A DNA stretch of 64,000 bases. Source: an uncultured Pelagibacteraceae bacterium. GTDB lineage: Bacteria; Pseudomonadota; Alphaproteobacteria; Pelagibacterales; Pelagibacteraceae. Of the stretch, positions 1-8,866 are shown one piece after another. The DNA lies in assembly GCA_902559395.1 (NCBI GenBank), contig CACEHR010000005.1:1-64000 (forward strand), read 5' to 3'. The notes under the pieces were generated by a model, which saw only the letters and a program-made list of their open reading frames with translations, was not told the DNA's origin and made no database searches. Every line of letters starts with the position of its first letter. Position 1 is the stretch's first letter. The translations under genes and the position numbers were made by a program.

Positions 1-1615
1 TTCTTTTTATCTTTTCTAATAAAGTTAATTTTGTATTTATTTTTTCAATTACTTGATTTATTTTTTCTTTTTCATTCAAAAAATCTTTATTAGGTACAAT
101 TAAAGCTACTAAATAATTTTTTTTATCACCATAAACCATACATTGATCTATCTCAGGCTCATTTGTGATCATATTTTCGATTTTAGCTGGTGAAATATTA
201 TCACCTCCAGCACTTACTATGATATCTTTTTTTCTATCAGTAATTTTTAAATAACCGTCATTTGGATCTATCTCTCCAATATCACCTGTATGAAGCCATC
301 CATTTATAATTACTTTATCAGTTTCTTCTTTTTTATTCCAATATCCTAACATTACATTTTCGCCTTTAACTAATATTTCTCCGTCTTCTGCAATTTTAAC
401 TTCATTTCCTTTAAATGGAGGACCTACAGTTTCCACTTTAATTTTATTTATTGGATTGCAACTTACTACTGGTGATGTTTCTGTTAAGCCGTATCCCTGA
501 AGTGTCGGTAATCCTATAGCATTTAAAAATTCACCTATTTCTTTATCTAAAGCACCACCACCTGAAACGAAAGCTTTTAAATTTCCACCAAATTGTTTTT
601 TTATTTTCTTTCTAACTAATTTATCAACTATAAAATCGAGCAATTTTTCATAAAAAGTCATTTTTTTTTTTAATAGTTTTTTTCTTCCCAGACGAAGAGT
701 TGCTTCAATTAATTTTGCTTTAAAACCTGTTTGTTTTTTTAAATTCATGTTTATTTTGTTGTAAAGGTTTTGGTAAAACCTAGGGACAGCTGCCATAATT
801 GTAGGCTTTGCTTCAGATATATTTTCTAGAAGTTTTTCAATTTTTTCAGCATAGAATACTCTAGCTCCCACTGCTATCTGTACAAATTGAAGGCAGTGCT
901 CATAAGAATGAGAAAGCGGAAGCCAAGTTAAAAATACTGGTCTTGAATTAAATAATGGTTTTGTAATTTCACACGATCCAACAACATTATTTAAAATTCC
1001 ACCATGACTTAAAATTACACCCTTGGGATTTCCTCCAGTTCCTGAAGTATAAATTATACATGCTGGAGACTTTCTATTTAATTTATTATTTTCGATTTTA
1101 TCTTCCTCTAATAAATTATTCTTTAAAACAGAATTATAATCTAAATATTTTTCTTTGTTATTTAAACTTAAATTATTTGTTACCTTAGCTATTTCATCTA
1201 GAGTTATAACTTTTTTAATAAAGTCTTTTTCATTAATTATATTATTTAATTTTTTTAACATTTCATTATTTGAAACAATAACTAAGCTAGGTTCACAATC
1301 CTCTATCAAATACTTGTAATCATCCTCTATATAAGTTGTATATGCTGGAACTGTAATTCCACCAGCTAGCATTATAGCTAAATCAGAAACAAACCACTCA
1401 GGTCTATTCTCCGAAACTAAAAGACATCTATCGCCTTCATCTATATTTTCCTTAATAACTTTTGATAATTTTAAAATATTCTTTTCAGTTTGTTCCCATG
1501 TGTATGTTTTTTTATTACTTGGGTTTAGCCATTCTAAAAAAATATCTCTCTTATTTTGTTTATTTGCTTGGTTAGCAAATAATTCTATCAAATTATTTAA
1601 ATTATCTAAATTCAT
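1..1615 (-). CDS. AMP-dependent long-chain acyl-CoA synthetase, C-terminus cut by the window edge
   Basis: The reading frame starts at the ATG at 1615 and stays open to position 1, so at least 538 residues are present and the stop lies outside the window. It belongs to the AMP-binding (ANL) superfamily: the phosphate-binding motif YTSGTGGNPKG is at about residues 189-199, the adenine-site motif GYGLTETSP at about 374-382, and GWLHTGD at about 439-445. The family activates fatty acids to acyl-AMP and then acyl-CoA. Length and motif order fit the FadD15/FAA1-type long-chain ligases better than short-chain acetyl-CoA synthetases. The chain-length preference is inferred. The gene lies just downstream of tRNA-Leu on the same strand. 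Confidence 0.88.
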   Translation of the reverse strand, partial: MNLDNLNNLIELFANQANKQNKRDIFLEWLNPSNKKTYTWEQTEKNILKLSKVIKENIDEGDRCLLVSENRPEWFVSDLAIMLAGGITVPAYTTYIEDDYKYLIEDCEPSLVIVSNNEMLKKLNNIINEKDFIKKVITLDEIAKVTNNLSLNNKEKYLDYNSVLKNNLLEEDKIENNKLNRKSPACIIYTSGTGGNPKGVILSHGGILNNVVGSCEITKPLFNSRPVFLTWLPLSHSYEHCLQFVQIAVGARVFYAEKIEKLLENISEAKPTIMAAVPRFYQNLYNKINMNLKKQTGFKAKLIEATLRLGRKKLLKKKMTFYEKLLDFIVDKLVRKKIKKQFGGNLKAFVSGGGALDKEIGEFLNAIGLPTLQGYGLTETSPVVSCNPINKIKVETVGPPFKGNEVKIAEDGEILVKGENVMLGYWNKKEETDKVIINGWLHTGDIGEIDPNDGYLKITDRKKDIIVSAGGDNISPAKIENMITNEPEIDQCMVYGDKKNYLVALIVPNKDFLNEKEKINQVIEKINTKLTLLEKIKR

Positions 1616-1622
1616 AGTTTCT

Positions 1623-1707
1623 TGGTGGGCGAAGAGAGAATCGAACTCTCACTTCTTGCGAAACACGATTTTGAGTCGTGCGCGTCTACCAGTTCCGCCA
1701 TTCGCCC
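1623..1707 (-). tRNA. tRNA-Leu (anticodon CAA)
   Basis: Read on the minus strand, the acceptor arms GGGCGAA (1707-1701) and TTCGCCC (1633-1627) pair perfectly, followed by discriminator A and an encoded CCA at 1625-1623. The anticodon arm is CACGA-CTCAAAA-TCGTG, giving anticodon CAA (codon UUG). The T arm contains GTTCGATTC. The extra arm between the anticodon and T arms is long, as expected for a class II tRNA. The D-arm segment TGGTAGACGCG is typical of bacterial leucine tRNAs. It sits in the short gap between the acyl-CoA synthetase and the divergent YqaA-like gene. Confidence 0.96.
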
Positions 1708-1768
1708 TTAGTATTCAATTAAATTATATTTAATAGTATAAGAACTAAATTTATATTAAAACCAAAAA

Positions 1769-2368
1769 ATGTTTCAAACACTTTACAAAAAATGTTTAGA
1801 ATTAGCTGCACATAAAAGTTCAAATTTTTATTTAGGGCTTGTGTCTTTTATAGAAAGTTCTTTTTTTCCTATACCTCCAGATGCAATGATAATCCCAATG
1901 GTTATTGTTAAAAAAAAGGAATATCTGAAAATATTTTTAATAGCATCAATATTTTCAGTTCTTGGAGGAATCTTTGGTTATTTGATAGGTTATTTATTTT
2001 TAGATTTAGCAATATATCTAATCGAATTTTATGGTTATCAAGATAAAGTCGAAAATTTAAAATTAAGCATGTCTCAAGGGAGTGGATTCCTGGCATGGCT
2101 GAGTATTCTTTTTTTAGCGGGCTTTACTCCATTACCTTATAAAGCCTTTACTATTTCAAGTGGTTTAATTGCTTTTAATCTTCCTGTTTTTATAATTGTT
2201 AGTTTAATTTCAAGAGGTCTGAGATTTTTTATTGTAGCTTATTTGTCTTATAAATTTGGAGAATTATTTACAGAGTACATGGAAAAACATGGATCAAAAT
2301 GGTTCACCATAATTGGAATTATTATTGTTATAATATTTATTTTTATTTATTTATTTTTAAAAATTTAA
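1769..2368 (+). CDS. YqaA/VTT (DedA-like) family membrane protein
   Basis: A 199-residue integral membrane protein. Its PIPPDAMIIPM segment (about residues 34-44) and GFTPLPYKAFT segment (about 118-128) resemble the two re-entrant, proline-containing motifs of the YqaA branch of the SNARE-associated/VTT (DedA) family. Several hydrophobic stretches are visible, including a C-terminal helix (residues 178-198) rich in Ile and Val. VTT proteins are linked to lipid scrambling or undecaprenyl-phosphate handling; the substrate here is unknown. The stop codon overlaps the next ATG by one base (TAATG), so translation is probably coupled to the DsbB-like gene. Confidence 0.85.
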   Translation: MFQTLYKKCLELAAHKSSNFYLGLVSFIESSFFPIPPDAMIIPMVIVKKKEYLKIFLIASIFSVLGGIFGYLIGYLFLDLAIYLIEFYGYQDKVENLKLSMSQGSGFLAWLSILFLAGFTPLPYKAFTISSGLIAFNLPVFIIVSLISRGLRFFIVAYLSYKFGELFTEYMEKHGSKWFTIIGIIIVIIFIFIYLFLKI

Positions 2369-2853
2369 TGATTGAGATTAACAAAACAATTACATTAAAG
2401 TTAATTTTTTTAATTAGCATTATTGCTTTATCTTCAGCATTTTTCATTGAATATGTTTTAGGTCATCAACCTTGTAACTTATGTGTGCTGGAAAGAATTC
2501 CATACTTATTATCATTAATAATTATTATATTAAATTATAAATTTATTAATCTTGAAAAATATTTCATTCTTTCTCTTATTTTAATTTTTTTAGCAGCTAC
2601 TATTTTATCTTTATATCATTTAGGTATTGAGCAAGGTTTTATTGAAGAATCATTGGTTTGCGATTTAAAAAATGGCTCCAATTTACTGTCAAAAGAAGAC
2701 ATCTTAAGACAGTTACAAGAAAAAAATGTTAGCTGCAAAGATGTTACATTTAAAATTTTAGGATTATCGCTTACAAGTTACAATATTATAATATCAATAT
2801 TAATAGTATATTTTACAACAAGAGTTTATTTAAGTTATGACAACAATAAATAA
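2368..2853 (+). CDS. dsbB: Disulfide bond formation protein DsbB-like
   Basis: A 161-residue membrane protein with about four hydrophobic segments. The first periplasmic cysteine pair is CNLC at residues 36-39 and a second pair is C98 and C123, the arrangement DsbB uses to pass electrons from DsbA to quinone. The sequence after the first pair (ERIPYLL) fits the DsbB family. An in-frame start exists further upstream at 2299, but the ATG at 2368, overlapping the preceding stop, gives the expected N-terminus. The coq7 start lies inside its 3' end (17-base overlap), placing a quinone-reducing enzyme beside a ubiquinone biosynthesis gene. Confidence 0.82.
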   Translation: MIEINKTITLKLIFLISIIALSSAFFIEYVLGHQPCNLCVLERIPYLLSLIIIILNYKFINLEKYFILSLILIFLAATILSLYHLGIEQGFIEESLVCDLKNGSNLLSKEDILRQLQEKNVSCKDVTFKILGLSLTSYNIIISILIVYFTTRVYLSYDNNK

Positions 2854-3370
2854 AAAGAAAATAGAAGAATTTATTAGAGTTGATCATGCCGGCGAGCGTG
2901 GTGCTGTTAAAATTTATGAAGGACAGTTGCTCGCTCTAAATACATTAGTTAAAGATGAAGCTTTGAAAAAAACAATTGAAGAAATGAAAATTCATGAAAA
3001 AGAGCATTCTGATTTTTTTGAAGAAGAAATTAAAAAAAGAAATATAAAACCGACAAAATTTTTACCTTTATGGGATTTATTAGGTGTGGGATTAGGTTTT
3101 GGTTCGACTATACTTGGTAAGAAAGCGGCTATGCTTTGCACTGCTTCTGTTGAAGAAGTGATAGATGAACATTATTTGAACCAAATAAAACAACTTGATG
3201 ATAGTGAATCAAAACTTAAAAAAAAAATAATTAAATTTAGAGAAGATGAATTAAGTCATAAAGATATTGCTTATGAAAAGGGTGCAACAAAAGAAGGTCC
3301 TTACTCTATATTAGATAAAATTATTAAAACTGGATCAAAAATTGCAATAAATATTTCTGAGAAAATTTAA
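2837..3370 (+). CDS. coq7: Demethoxyubiquinone hydroxylase (Coq7 family)
   Basis: Di-iron monooxygenase that hydroxylates the ubiquinone ring late in its biosynthesis. Iron-ligand motifs are visible in order: RVDHAGERGA with E20, EMKIHEKEH at about residues 49-57, EEVIDEHY in the middle, and a C-terminal DELSHKD. At 177 residues it has the usual length for the family. Together with ubiE and ubiB further along, it makes ubiquinone synthesis well represented in the window. Its stop interlocks by four bases with the stop of the convergent HNH gene. Confidence 0.93.
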   Translation: MTTINKKKIEEFIRVDHAGERGAVKIYEGQLLALNTLVKDEALKKTIEEMKIHEKEHSDFFEEEIKKRNIKPTKFLPLWDLLGVGLGFGSTILGKKAAMLCTASVEEVIDEHYLNQIKQLDDSESKLKKKIIKFREDELSHKDIAYEKGATKEGPYSILDKIIKTGSKIAINISEKI

Positions 3371-3936
3371 GACTCTAGTTCTACATCCCAATATAAGTAA
3401 TCCATCCAGCTTTTGTGTAAAAAATTTGGTGGAAAATGTTTGCCATTTTTATGTAGATCCTCTGTTGATGGTCGATAAGGGTGCTGATGTAATTTCATAC
3501 CTGAATGTTTTAATAGTTTTCCACCCTTTTTTACATTGCATGCAGAACAAGCTGTTACAACATTATCCCAATTAGTTTCACCCCCTTTTGATCTAGGTAA
3601 TAAATGATCAAAAGTTAACTCTTCATTGCTTCCGCAATATTGACAGGAAAATTTATCTCTTAAAAACACATTAAATCTAGTAAAACTTGGTTTGCTTTGA
3701 GGAACAATATAATCCTTTAATGCTATAACACTTGGTAATTTCATATTAAATGATGGACTTCTTATAGTTCTATCATAATTACTAACAATAATAACTCTAT
3801 CAAGAAAAACAGATTTAACTGTATCCTGCCATGACCACAAAGATAAAGGGTAGTAACTTAGAGGTCTATAATCTGCATTGAGGACTAATGCAGGGCACTT
3901 TTCTAATGAAACATTTTGTTCAATAAAGTTATTCAT
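3367..3936 (-). CDS. HNH endonuclease family protein
   Basis: A 189-residue protein with a complete HNH zinc-type domain: CQYC at residues 98-101, the catalytic DH at 110-111, an Asn near 125, and CSAC-N at 130-134. The N-terminal half (LNADYRPLSYYPLSLWSW) is characteristic of a stand-alone HNH protein widespread on alphaproteobacterial chromosomes, which is not tied to introns or restriction systems. Its cellular role is not established. The start is the ATG at 3936. There are no associated methylase or mobile genes. Confidence 0.88.
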   Translation of the reverse strand: MNNFIEQNVSLEKCPALVLNADYRPLSYYPLSLWSWQDTVKSVFLDRVIIVSNYDRTIRSPSFNMKLPSVIALKDYIVPQSKPSFTRFNVFLRDKFSCQYCGSNEELTFDHLLPRSKGGETNWDNVVTACSACNVKKGGKLLKHSGMKLHQHPYRPSTEDLHKNGKHFPPNFLHKSWMDYLYWDVELES

Positions 3937-3984
3937 TAATTTAATTTTAACTTAGTTGAACAATTTTATCAATAATAAGAGATG

Positions 3985-4635
3985 TTAAATTTTTTTTAAA
4001 ATAAAATTTAAAGCTGTACTTGACGCTTCAATAGGAATATGATGATCACAATTTTTTATTAATAGTGTATCAACTTTAACATTATTTCTAATTAAAAAAT
4101 CTTTTGCTTCCAGTAAATAAGTAGATGGGACAATTTGATCAGCTTCACCATGTATAAGTAATATTTCAGTTTTATTTTTGATTCTATTTTTTAAATCATT
4201 TTGATTTATTATCTTTCCAGAAAAACCGACTATACATAAAAAATTTTCTCCAAATGTAAGACCAACATTTATAGACATCATGCATCCTTGGCTGAATCCT
4301 GATAAACATATTTGATTATTTGATAACTTGAACTCTTTTTTTATTTCATTAATAAATTTTTTTAAGACTTCTTCAGCTTTAATTGATTGCTCTAATATGT
4401 AATCTGAATCATCTTTTGTTAAATCAAACCATTGATAACCGGAGGGATTTATAGCACATGGCTCGTGACCATTTGGACAAATAAAGACTGTATTAGGCAT
4501 ATGTCTCTTCCAGTTTAAAGATAACATACTAATATCCTTTCCATCACCTCCATAACCATGAAGTAAAATAATTGCATTTTTGATTTCAACATCATTTTCT
4601 GGTTTAATAATTATGGAATCTAGGCAAAATGTCAT
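3985..4635 (-). CDS. Phospholipase/carboxylesterase family alpha/beta hydrolase
   Basis: A 216-residue serine hydrolase of the acyl-protein thioesterase/carboxylesterase type. The oxyanion-side motif LLHGYGGDGKD is at residues 24-34, the nucleophile elbow GFSQG at 113-117 (Ser115), an acid-bearing HGEADQIVP follows, and a C-terminal CDHHIP supplies the His. No signal peptide is seen, so a cytoplasmic enzyme is likely. The natural substrate cannot be told from sequence. It stands alone, divergent from the small HIG1-like gene across 49 bases. Confidence 0.86.
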   Translation of the reverse strand: MTFCLDSIIIKPENDVEIKNAIILLHGYGGDGKDISMLSLNWKRHMPNTVFICPNGHEPCAINPSGYQWFDLTKDDSDYILEQSIKAEEVLKKFINEIKKEFKLSNNQICLSGFSQGCMMSINVGLTFGENFLCIVGFSGKIINQNDLKNRIKNKTEILLIHGEADQIVPSTYLLEAKDFLIRNNVKVDTLLIKNCDHHIPIEASSTALNFILKKI

Positions 4636-4684
4636 AGTAGATAAATTATGTTTTTTATGTCAAAAAACAATCTAAAATAAAAAA

Positions 4685-4888
4685 ATGATTTCAGGAATAT
4701 TAGTAAAAGTTTTATCAATAGCCCTTTTGATAGCTGTAGGGATAGTTTTAATCTTAGGTATTGGGACTCTTTTTAAGGGAGGAGAGACAAGTAAAAAATA
4801 TTCAAATAAATTAATGCAGTTAAGAGTTATTTTACAGTTTATTGCTATTATTGCTTTAGTTGGCTTTGCTTATTTTTTTAAAAATTAG
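4685..4888 (+). CDS. Twin-transmembrane HIG1-domain-like small protein
   Basis: A 67-residue protein with two hydrophobic helices (about residues 4-27 and 46-64) joined by a polar loop containing SKKYSNKLMQLRVILQ. This layout, with the conserved NKLMxxRVxxQ, matches the bacterial twin-transmembrane/HIG1-domain family, whose mitochondrial relatives associate with respiratory complexes. Function here is not known. Its stop interlocks by four bases with that of the convergent TlpA-like gene. Confidence 0.75.
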   Translation: MISGILVKVLSIALLIAVGIVLILGIGTLFKGGETSKKYSNKLMQLRVILQFIAIIALVGFAYFFKN

Positions 4889-5394
4889 TTATATTTTTTT
4901 ATCCAATTAAGAAAATTTTTATCTTCAAAATCAATTGAACCTATTACTCTAGCAAATTCTTGGCCCTCTTTATTAATTAGAATTGTTGTAGGGACACCTC
5001 TTAAAGAAAACATTTTTGCTAATGTTGTAGGTGGATCAAAATAAGGTTCAAAATTTTTAATGTTAAGATCTATAAAAAATTTATTAACTTTGTCTAAAGT
5101 TTCTTTCCCAATATTAATTGCGAAAATTTTTATATTATCCAATTCTGGGTTGGCTTGGAGTTTATCTAAAGATGGCATTTCTTCTTTACAAGGTTCACAC
5201 CAAGTCGCCCAAAAATTTAATATCAGTAAGTTCCCAGTATATTCATTGATATTAATTTTTTGATCATTTTTGTCTAAAAAAATAACATTATCATGTGTTT
5301 TTGGTATTTTATGGATTACAATATTTTTAATACCAGGTAGTTCTTCAGCTACAACATTTGTTATCAAAAAAATAAATATTATTAAAAATCTCAT
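4885..5394 (-). CDS. TlpA-like periplasmic thiol-disulfide oxidoreductase
   Basis: A 169-residue secreted thioredoxin-fold protein. A signal peptide covers about residues 1-16 (cut near VVA-EE), the active site is WCEPC at residues 65-69 in the context FWATWCEPCKEEMPSL, and the cis-proline loop is RGVPTTILI. Such TlpA/ResA-type proteins reduce periplasmic disulfides, often for cytochrome c or oxidase maturation; which partner applies here is unknown. Only 24 bases separate its start from the divergent argH start. Confidence 0.9.
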   Translation of the reverse strand: MRFLIIFIFLITNVVAEELPGIKNIVIHKIPKTHDNVIFLDKNDQKININEYTGNLLILNFWATWCEPCKEEMPSLDKLQANPELDNIKIFAINIGKETLDKVNKFFIDLNIKNFEPYFDPPTTLAKMFSLRGVPTTILINKEGQEFARVIGSIDFEDKNFLNWIKKYN

Positions 5395-5418
5395 GTTAAA
5401 TAGGTATAATTAAATATC

Positions 5419-6810
5419 ATGGCAAAAAATAAAAACAACCAAGCAATCTGGAACACACGCATAAAAAAAAATGCATCAAGTTTGTTTCAAAAAGTCGGTA
5501 ATTCAATAGATACTGATAAAAGACTTTATAAAGAAGATATTCAAGGATCAATTGCTCATGTTGAGATGCTTTTTAAACAAAAAATAATTTCATTCAAAAT
5601 AAAAAATAAAATTATTTATGGACTAACAAAAATTGACAAGGAAATAACAAACAATAAATTTGAGTTTAATAAAAAATATGAAGATATTCATATGAATATC
5701 GAAAAGAGACTTTTCCAAATTATAGGTGAAGAAGCTGGCTACGTTCACACTGCAAGATCAAGAAATGATCAAGTAATTACTGATTTTAAAATTTGGATGA
5801 AAAATTCAACCAACGAAATAAATAATAACATTAATAAAGTTATTAAGAGTACAATCAAGTTAGCTGAAAAAAATGTTGAGACTATTATGCCTGGATTTAC
5901 ACATCTTAAAAATGCTCAAGCTATCTCTTTTGCACATTATTTAATGTCTTATGTAGAAATGTTTAATAGAGACAAAAAGAGATTTTCTAATAATTTAGAC
6001 AGTTTAAATGAAAATCCTTTAGGTGTTGCGGCTTTAGCAGGAACATCATTTAATATAGATAGAAATTATACAACCAAAAAACTTGGTTTTAAAATACCTA
6101 CAAATAATTCTATTGATACAGTTTCAGATAGAGATTTTGTTTTAGATTTTTTATACGCTTCATCTGTGTGTGCTATGCATATTTCTAGAATTGCTGAAGA
6201 GTTGATTATTTGGAATTCGGATGCTTTTAACTTGATCAATTTATCTGATAAAGTTGTTACCGGATCTTCTATAATGCCACAAAAAAAGAATCCTGATCTT
6301 TTAGAGTACTTGCGTGGTAAATCAGGAAGCGCTTATGGAAATTTATTTTCGATGCTTACAATTTTAAAAGGCTTACCACTGTCTTATTTTAAAGATCTGC
6401 AAGACGATAAGGAGATTGTTTTCAAATCCAACGACAATCTAAATAATTGTTTAAAAATTTGCGATGAAATACTAAAAAATTGTAACCCAAATAAGAGTAA
6501 AATGTTAGAACTTGCTAATTCTGGATATATTACAGCCACTGATTTAGCTGACTATCTTGTTAAAAATCACTCAATGTCTTTTAGAAAAGCATATCAAAAA
6601 ACTGCTGCTGTAGTCAATTTGGCTGAAAAGAGAAAAAAGAAATTAAATGAACTGACTTTAGAAGAATTAAGAAAAATCGAACCTAAACTTAAAGATGATG
6701 TATTAAAAGTATTTGATTTAAAAAATTCAATTAATTCGAAAAAATCTTATGGTGGAACTTCTTTTGATAATATTAAAAAAATGATAATGAAATATAAAAG
6801 AGAAAAATGA
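5419..6810 (+). CDS. argH: Argininosuccinate lyase
   Basis: Catalyses the last step of arginine biosynthesis, argininosuccinate to arginine plus fumarate. The superfamily signature GSSIMPQKKNPD lies at about residues 281-292, including the catalytic serine loop. TARSRNDQV near residue 114 and GFTHLKNAQ near 159 are the other conserved regions. At 463 residues it is full length. Its stop overlaps the start of the LptM-like gene (ATGA), giving an argH-lptM-lysA run typical of proteobacteria. Confidence 0.97.
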   Translation: MAKNKNNQAIWNTRIKKNASSLFQKVGNSIDTDKRLYKEDIQGSIAHVEMLFKQKIISFKIKNKIIYGLTKIDKEITNNKFEFNKKYEDIHMNIEKRLFQIIGEEAGYVHTARSRNDQVITDFKIWMKNSTNEINNNINKVIKSTIKLAEKNVETIMPGFTHLKNAQAISFAHYLMSYVEMFNRDKKRFSNNLDSLNENPLGVAALAGTSFNIDRNYTTKKLGFKIPTNNSIDTVSDRDFVLDFLYASSVCAMHISRIAEELIIWNSDAFNLINLSDKVVTGSSIMPQKKNPDLLEYLRGKSGSAYGNLFSMLTILKGLPLSYFKDLQDDKEIVFKSNDNLNNCLKICDEILKNCNPNKSKMLELANSGYITATDLADYLVKNHSMSFRKAYQKTAAVVNLAEKRKKKLNELTLEELRKIEPKLKDDVLKVFDLKNSINSKKSYGGTSFDNIKKMIMKYKREK

Positions 6811-6938
6811 TTAAAAAATTTACCATAATTATATTGTTATTTTGTGCCGTTATTTCTTGTGGAAAAAAAGGTGATCCTAAATACGTAGATCCAGATAAAA
6901 AAGCAGAAATAAAAAAAGTTTCAGTTAACTTAGCTTAA
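6807..6938 (+). CDS. lptM: LptM-like small outer-membrane lipoprotein (43 aa)
   Basis: A 43-residue frame starting at the ATG that overlaps the argH stop and ending with TAA overlapping the lysA ATG. It has a hydrophobic signal (residues 5-16) and a lipobox ending VISC with Cys18, followed by GKKGDPKYVDPD. Short lipoproteins with a CGxKG(P/D)xY motif sited directly before lysA are the YifL/LptM family, which assists disulfide maturation of the LPS translocon LptD in E. coli. Family assignment rests on the motif and on position. It is perfectly fitted between its neighbours with one-base and four-base overlaps, supporting a real gene. Confidence 0.8.
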   Translation: MIKKFTIIILLFCAVISCGKKGDPKYVDPDKKAEIKKVSVNLA

Positions 6939-8152
6939 TGAAATACATAAATAAAAAACTAACAATAGAAAAAATTAATCTCCAAAAAATTGCAAATAAA
7001 TTTGGAACTCCATTTTATTCTTACTCCTATTCTAAATTAAAAGAAAATATTAATAATTTTAAAAAAAACTTCAGATCTTTTTCACCACTTATCTGCTTTG
7101 CGGTTAAATCCAATACAAATGTTAATATAATTAGAGAAATTAAAAAATTTGGATTAGGTGCTGATGTTGTTTCAGTAGGAGAACTAATGATGGCACTAAA
7201 AGCAGGAATTAATCCAAGTAAAATAGTGTTTTCTGGTGTTGGTAAAACAACAAGTGAAATCAGCTTTGCTATTGATAAAAAAATTTTGCTTATTAACGCT
7301 GAGTCTTTAAGTGAAATAAAAGAAATAAATCGAATAGCAAAATCAAAAAATAAAAGAATAAAAATTGGTGTAAGACTAAACCCCAACACAGATGCAAAAA
7401 CATTAAGTCAAATATCCACTGGGAAAAAAGAAAATAAATTTGGTGTAAATAAAAATACATTCTATGAAATTATAAATTATTGCAAAAATTCAAAAAATAT
7501 TGATTTAAAATGTCTAAGCGTTCATATAGGTAGTCAAATTTTAGACCACAGACCTTATGAAAAAATGCTTAAAGCGGTTAGTCAAATTCTCAATAAAACA
7601 AATCATAAATTTGAATTTATAGATTTAGGTGGAGGTATGGGCATTACTTATACTAATAAAAATAAAAAACTTAATTATAAAAAATATAACACAGCTATTC
7701 TTAAATTTTTAAGAAGACATAAAGTTAAAATTATATTTGAGCCAGGTAGATCAATTATTGGTGATACCGGTACATTAGTATCAAAAATAATCTATATAAA
7801 AGATAGCGGAAGTAAAAAGTTTATCATTTTAGATGCTGCAATGAACGATTTAATGAGACCTGCTTTATATGGTGCGTTTCATAAAACCTTACCTGTTACA
7901 AAATCTAACAAAACATCTAAAAAACCATATGAATTTGTAGGTCCTATTTGTGAAAGTACAGATAAATTTATTACATTAAAAAAGTTTCAAGTGTTGAAAG
8001 AAAAAGATTTAATAGCAATATGCGATGTGGGAGCTTATGGAATGTCGCTTAGCTCAAATTATAATTTAAGACCTAAACCAGTGGAATTATTAATAAAGGG
8101 ATCAAAAATTAAAGTAATAAGAAAAAGACAAAAGCATAAAGATATAATTTAG
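6938..8152 (+). CDS. lysA: Diaminopimelate decarboxylase
   Basis: PLP enzyme converting meso-diaminopimelate to lysine. The PLP-lysine motif FAVKSN is at residues 54-59 (Lys57). The glycine-rich phosphate-binding DLGGGMG is at about residues 229-235, FEPGRSI follows, and GPICESTDKF carries the substrate-contacting Cys from the second subunit. At 404 residues it has the normal length. It is translationally coupled to the LptM-like gene upstream and followed within a few bases by plsC. Confidence 0.96.
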   Translation: MKYINKKLTIEKINLQKIANKFGTPFYSYSYSKLKENINNFKKNFRSFSPLICFAVKSNTNVNIIREIKKFGLGADVVSVGELMMALKAGINPSKIVFSGVGKTTSEISFAIDKKILLINAESLSEIKEINRIAKSKNKRIKIGVRLNPNTDAKTLSQISTGKKENKFGVNKNTFYEIINYCKNSKNIDLKCLSVHIGSQILDHRPYEKMLKAVSQILNKTNHKFEFIDLGGGMGITYTNKNKKLNYKKYNTAILKFLRRHKVKIIFEPGRSIIGDTGTLVSKIIYIKDSGSKKFIILDAAMNDLMRPALYGAFHKTLPVTKSNKTSKKPYEFVGPICESTDKFITLKKFQVLKEKDLIAICDVGAYGMSLSSNYNLRPKPVELLIKGSKIKVIRKRQKHKDII

Positions 8153-8164
8153 CTTTTGACAAAA

Positions 8165-8866
8165 ATGATAAGAAACTTTTTATTTTCAATATTATTTTTC
8201 ACTGGAATCATTTTTATTTCGATAATTTTTTTACCATCATATTTTTTGCCAAAAAAAGTTGTTTTGGTAGGAGGTAAATTAATGGGCTATTGGGCCAGCT
8301 TTTGTTTAAGGTTTGTTCTTTCAGTAAAAATTTCAATCAAAGGAAAGGAAAATATTATTAATAATGAAAAATTTTTTATAGCAGCATCTCATCAATCAAT
8401 GTTTGAAACTTTTTATTTACAAACTATCTTTAACTCACCTGTATTTATTCTAAAAAAAGAATTATTGTTAATTCCAATATTTGGTTGGTACTTAAAAAAA
8501 ATAGGATCAATTTCGATAAAAAGAAACAAAATTACAAAAGATAACTTGGGTTTTTTTGATGATATTTCAAAAATGATGGCTACTTCTAATAGACCTTTAA
8601 TTATTTTTCCTCAAGGAACTAGAGTGCTTCCAGATGAAAGACCACCTTTTAAAAAAGGTGCTTCGAGAATTTATGAACAGCTAAATATTGCTTGTCAACC
8701 AGTTGCAATTAACTCTGGATATGTGTGGCCTAAAAAAGGTAAAAAGAAATCTAATAAAACGATTACAATCTCTATTCTAAAACCAATTCCTTCTGGGTTA
8801 ACAAAGGAAAATTTTATTCAAATCCTTGAAAAAAATATTTATTCAGAGTTAGATTTAATTAATTAA
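8165..8866 (+). CDS. plsC: 1-acyl-sn-glycerol-3-phosphate acyltransferase
   Basis: Transfers an acyl chain to lysophosphatidic acid in phospholipid synthesis. An N-terminal membrane helix covers about residues 5-27. The catalytic block is SHQSMFE (His76, Glu81; an HX4E variant common in alphaproteobacteria instead of HX4D), and the substrate block is FPQGTR near residue 145. I chose the ATG at 8165; a TTG at 8156 would add only three residues and neither has a clear ribosome binding site. The stop interlocks with the convergent dnaN stop (TTAA). Confidence 0.9.
   Translation: MIRNFLFSILFFTGIIFISIIFLPSYFLPKKVVLVGGKLMGYWASFCLRFVLSVKISIKGKENIINNEKFFIAASHQSMFETFYLQTIFNSPVFILKKELLLIPIFGWYLKKIGSISIKRNKITKDNLGFFDDISKMMATSNRPLIIFPQGTRVLPDERPPFKKGASRIYEQLNIACQPVAINSGYVWPKKGKKKSNKTITISILKPIPSGLTKENFIQILEKNIYSELDLIN

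Noticed and set aside
3367-3936. HNH protein as a homing endonuclease or restriction enzyme
   Set aside because: No intron, intein, methylase or mobile context; it resembles a conserved chromosomal alphaproteobacterial family.
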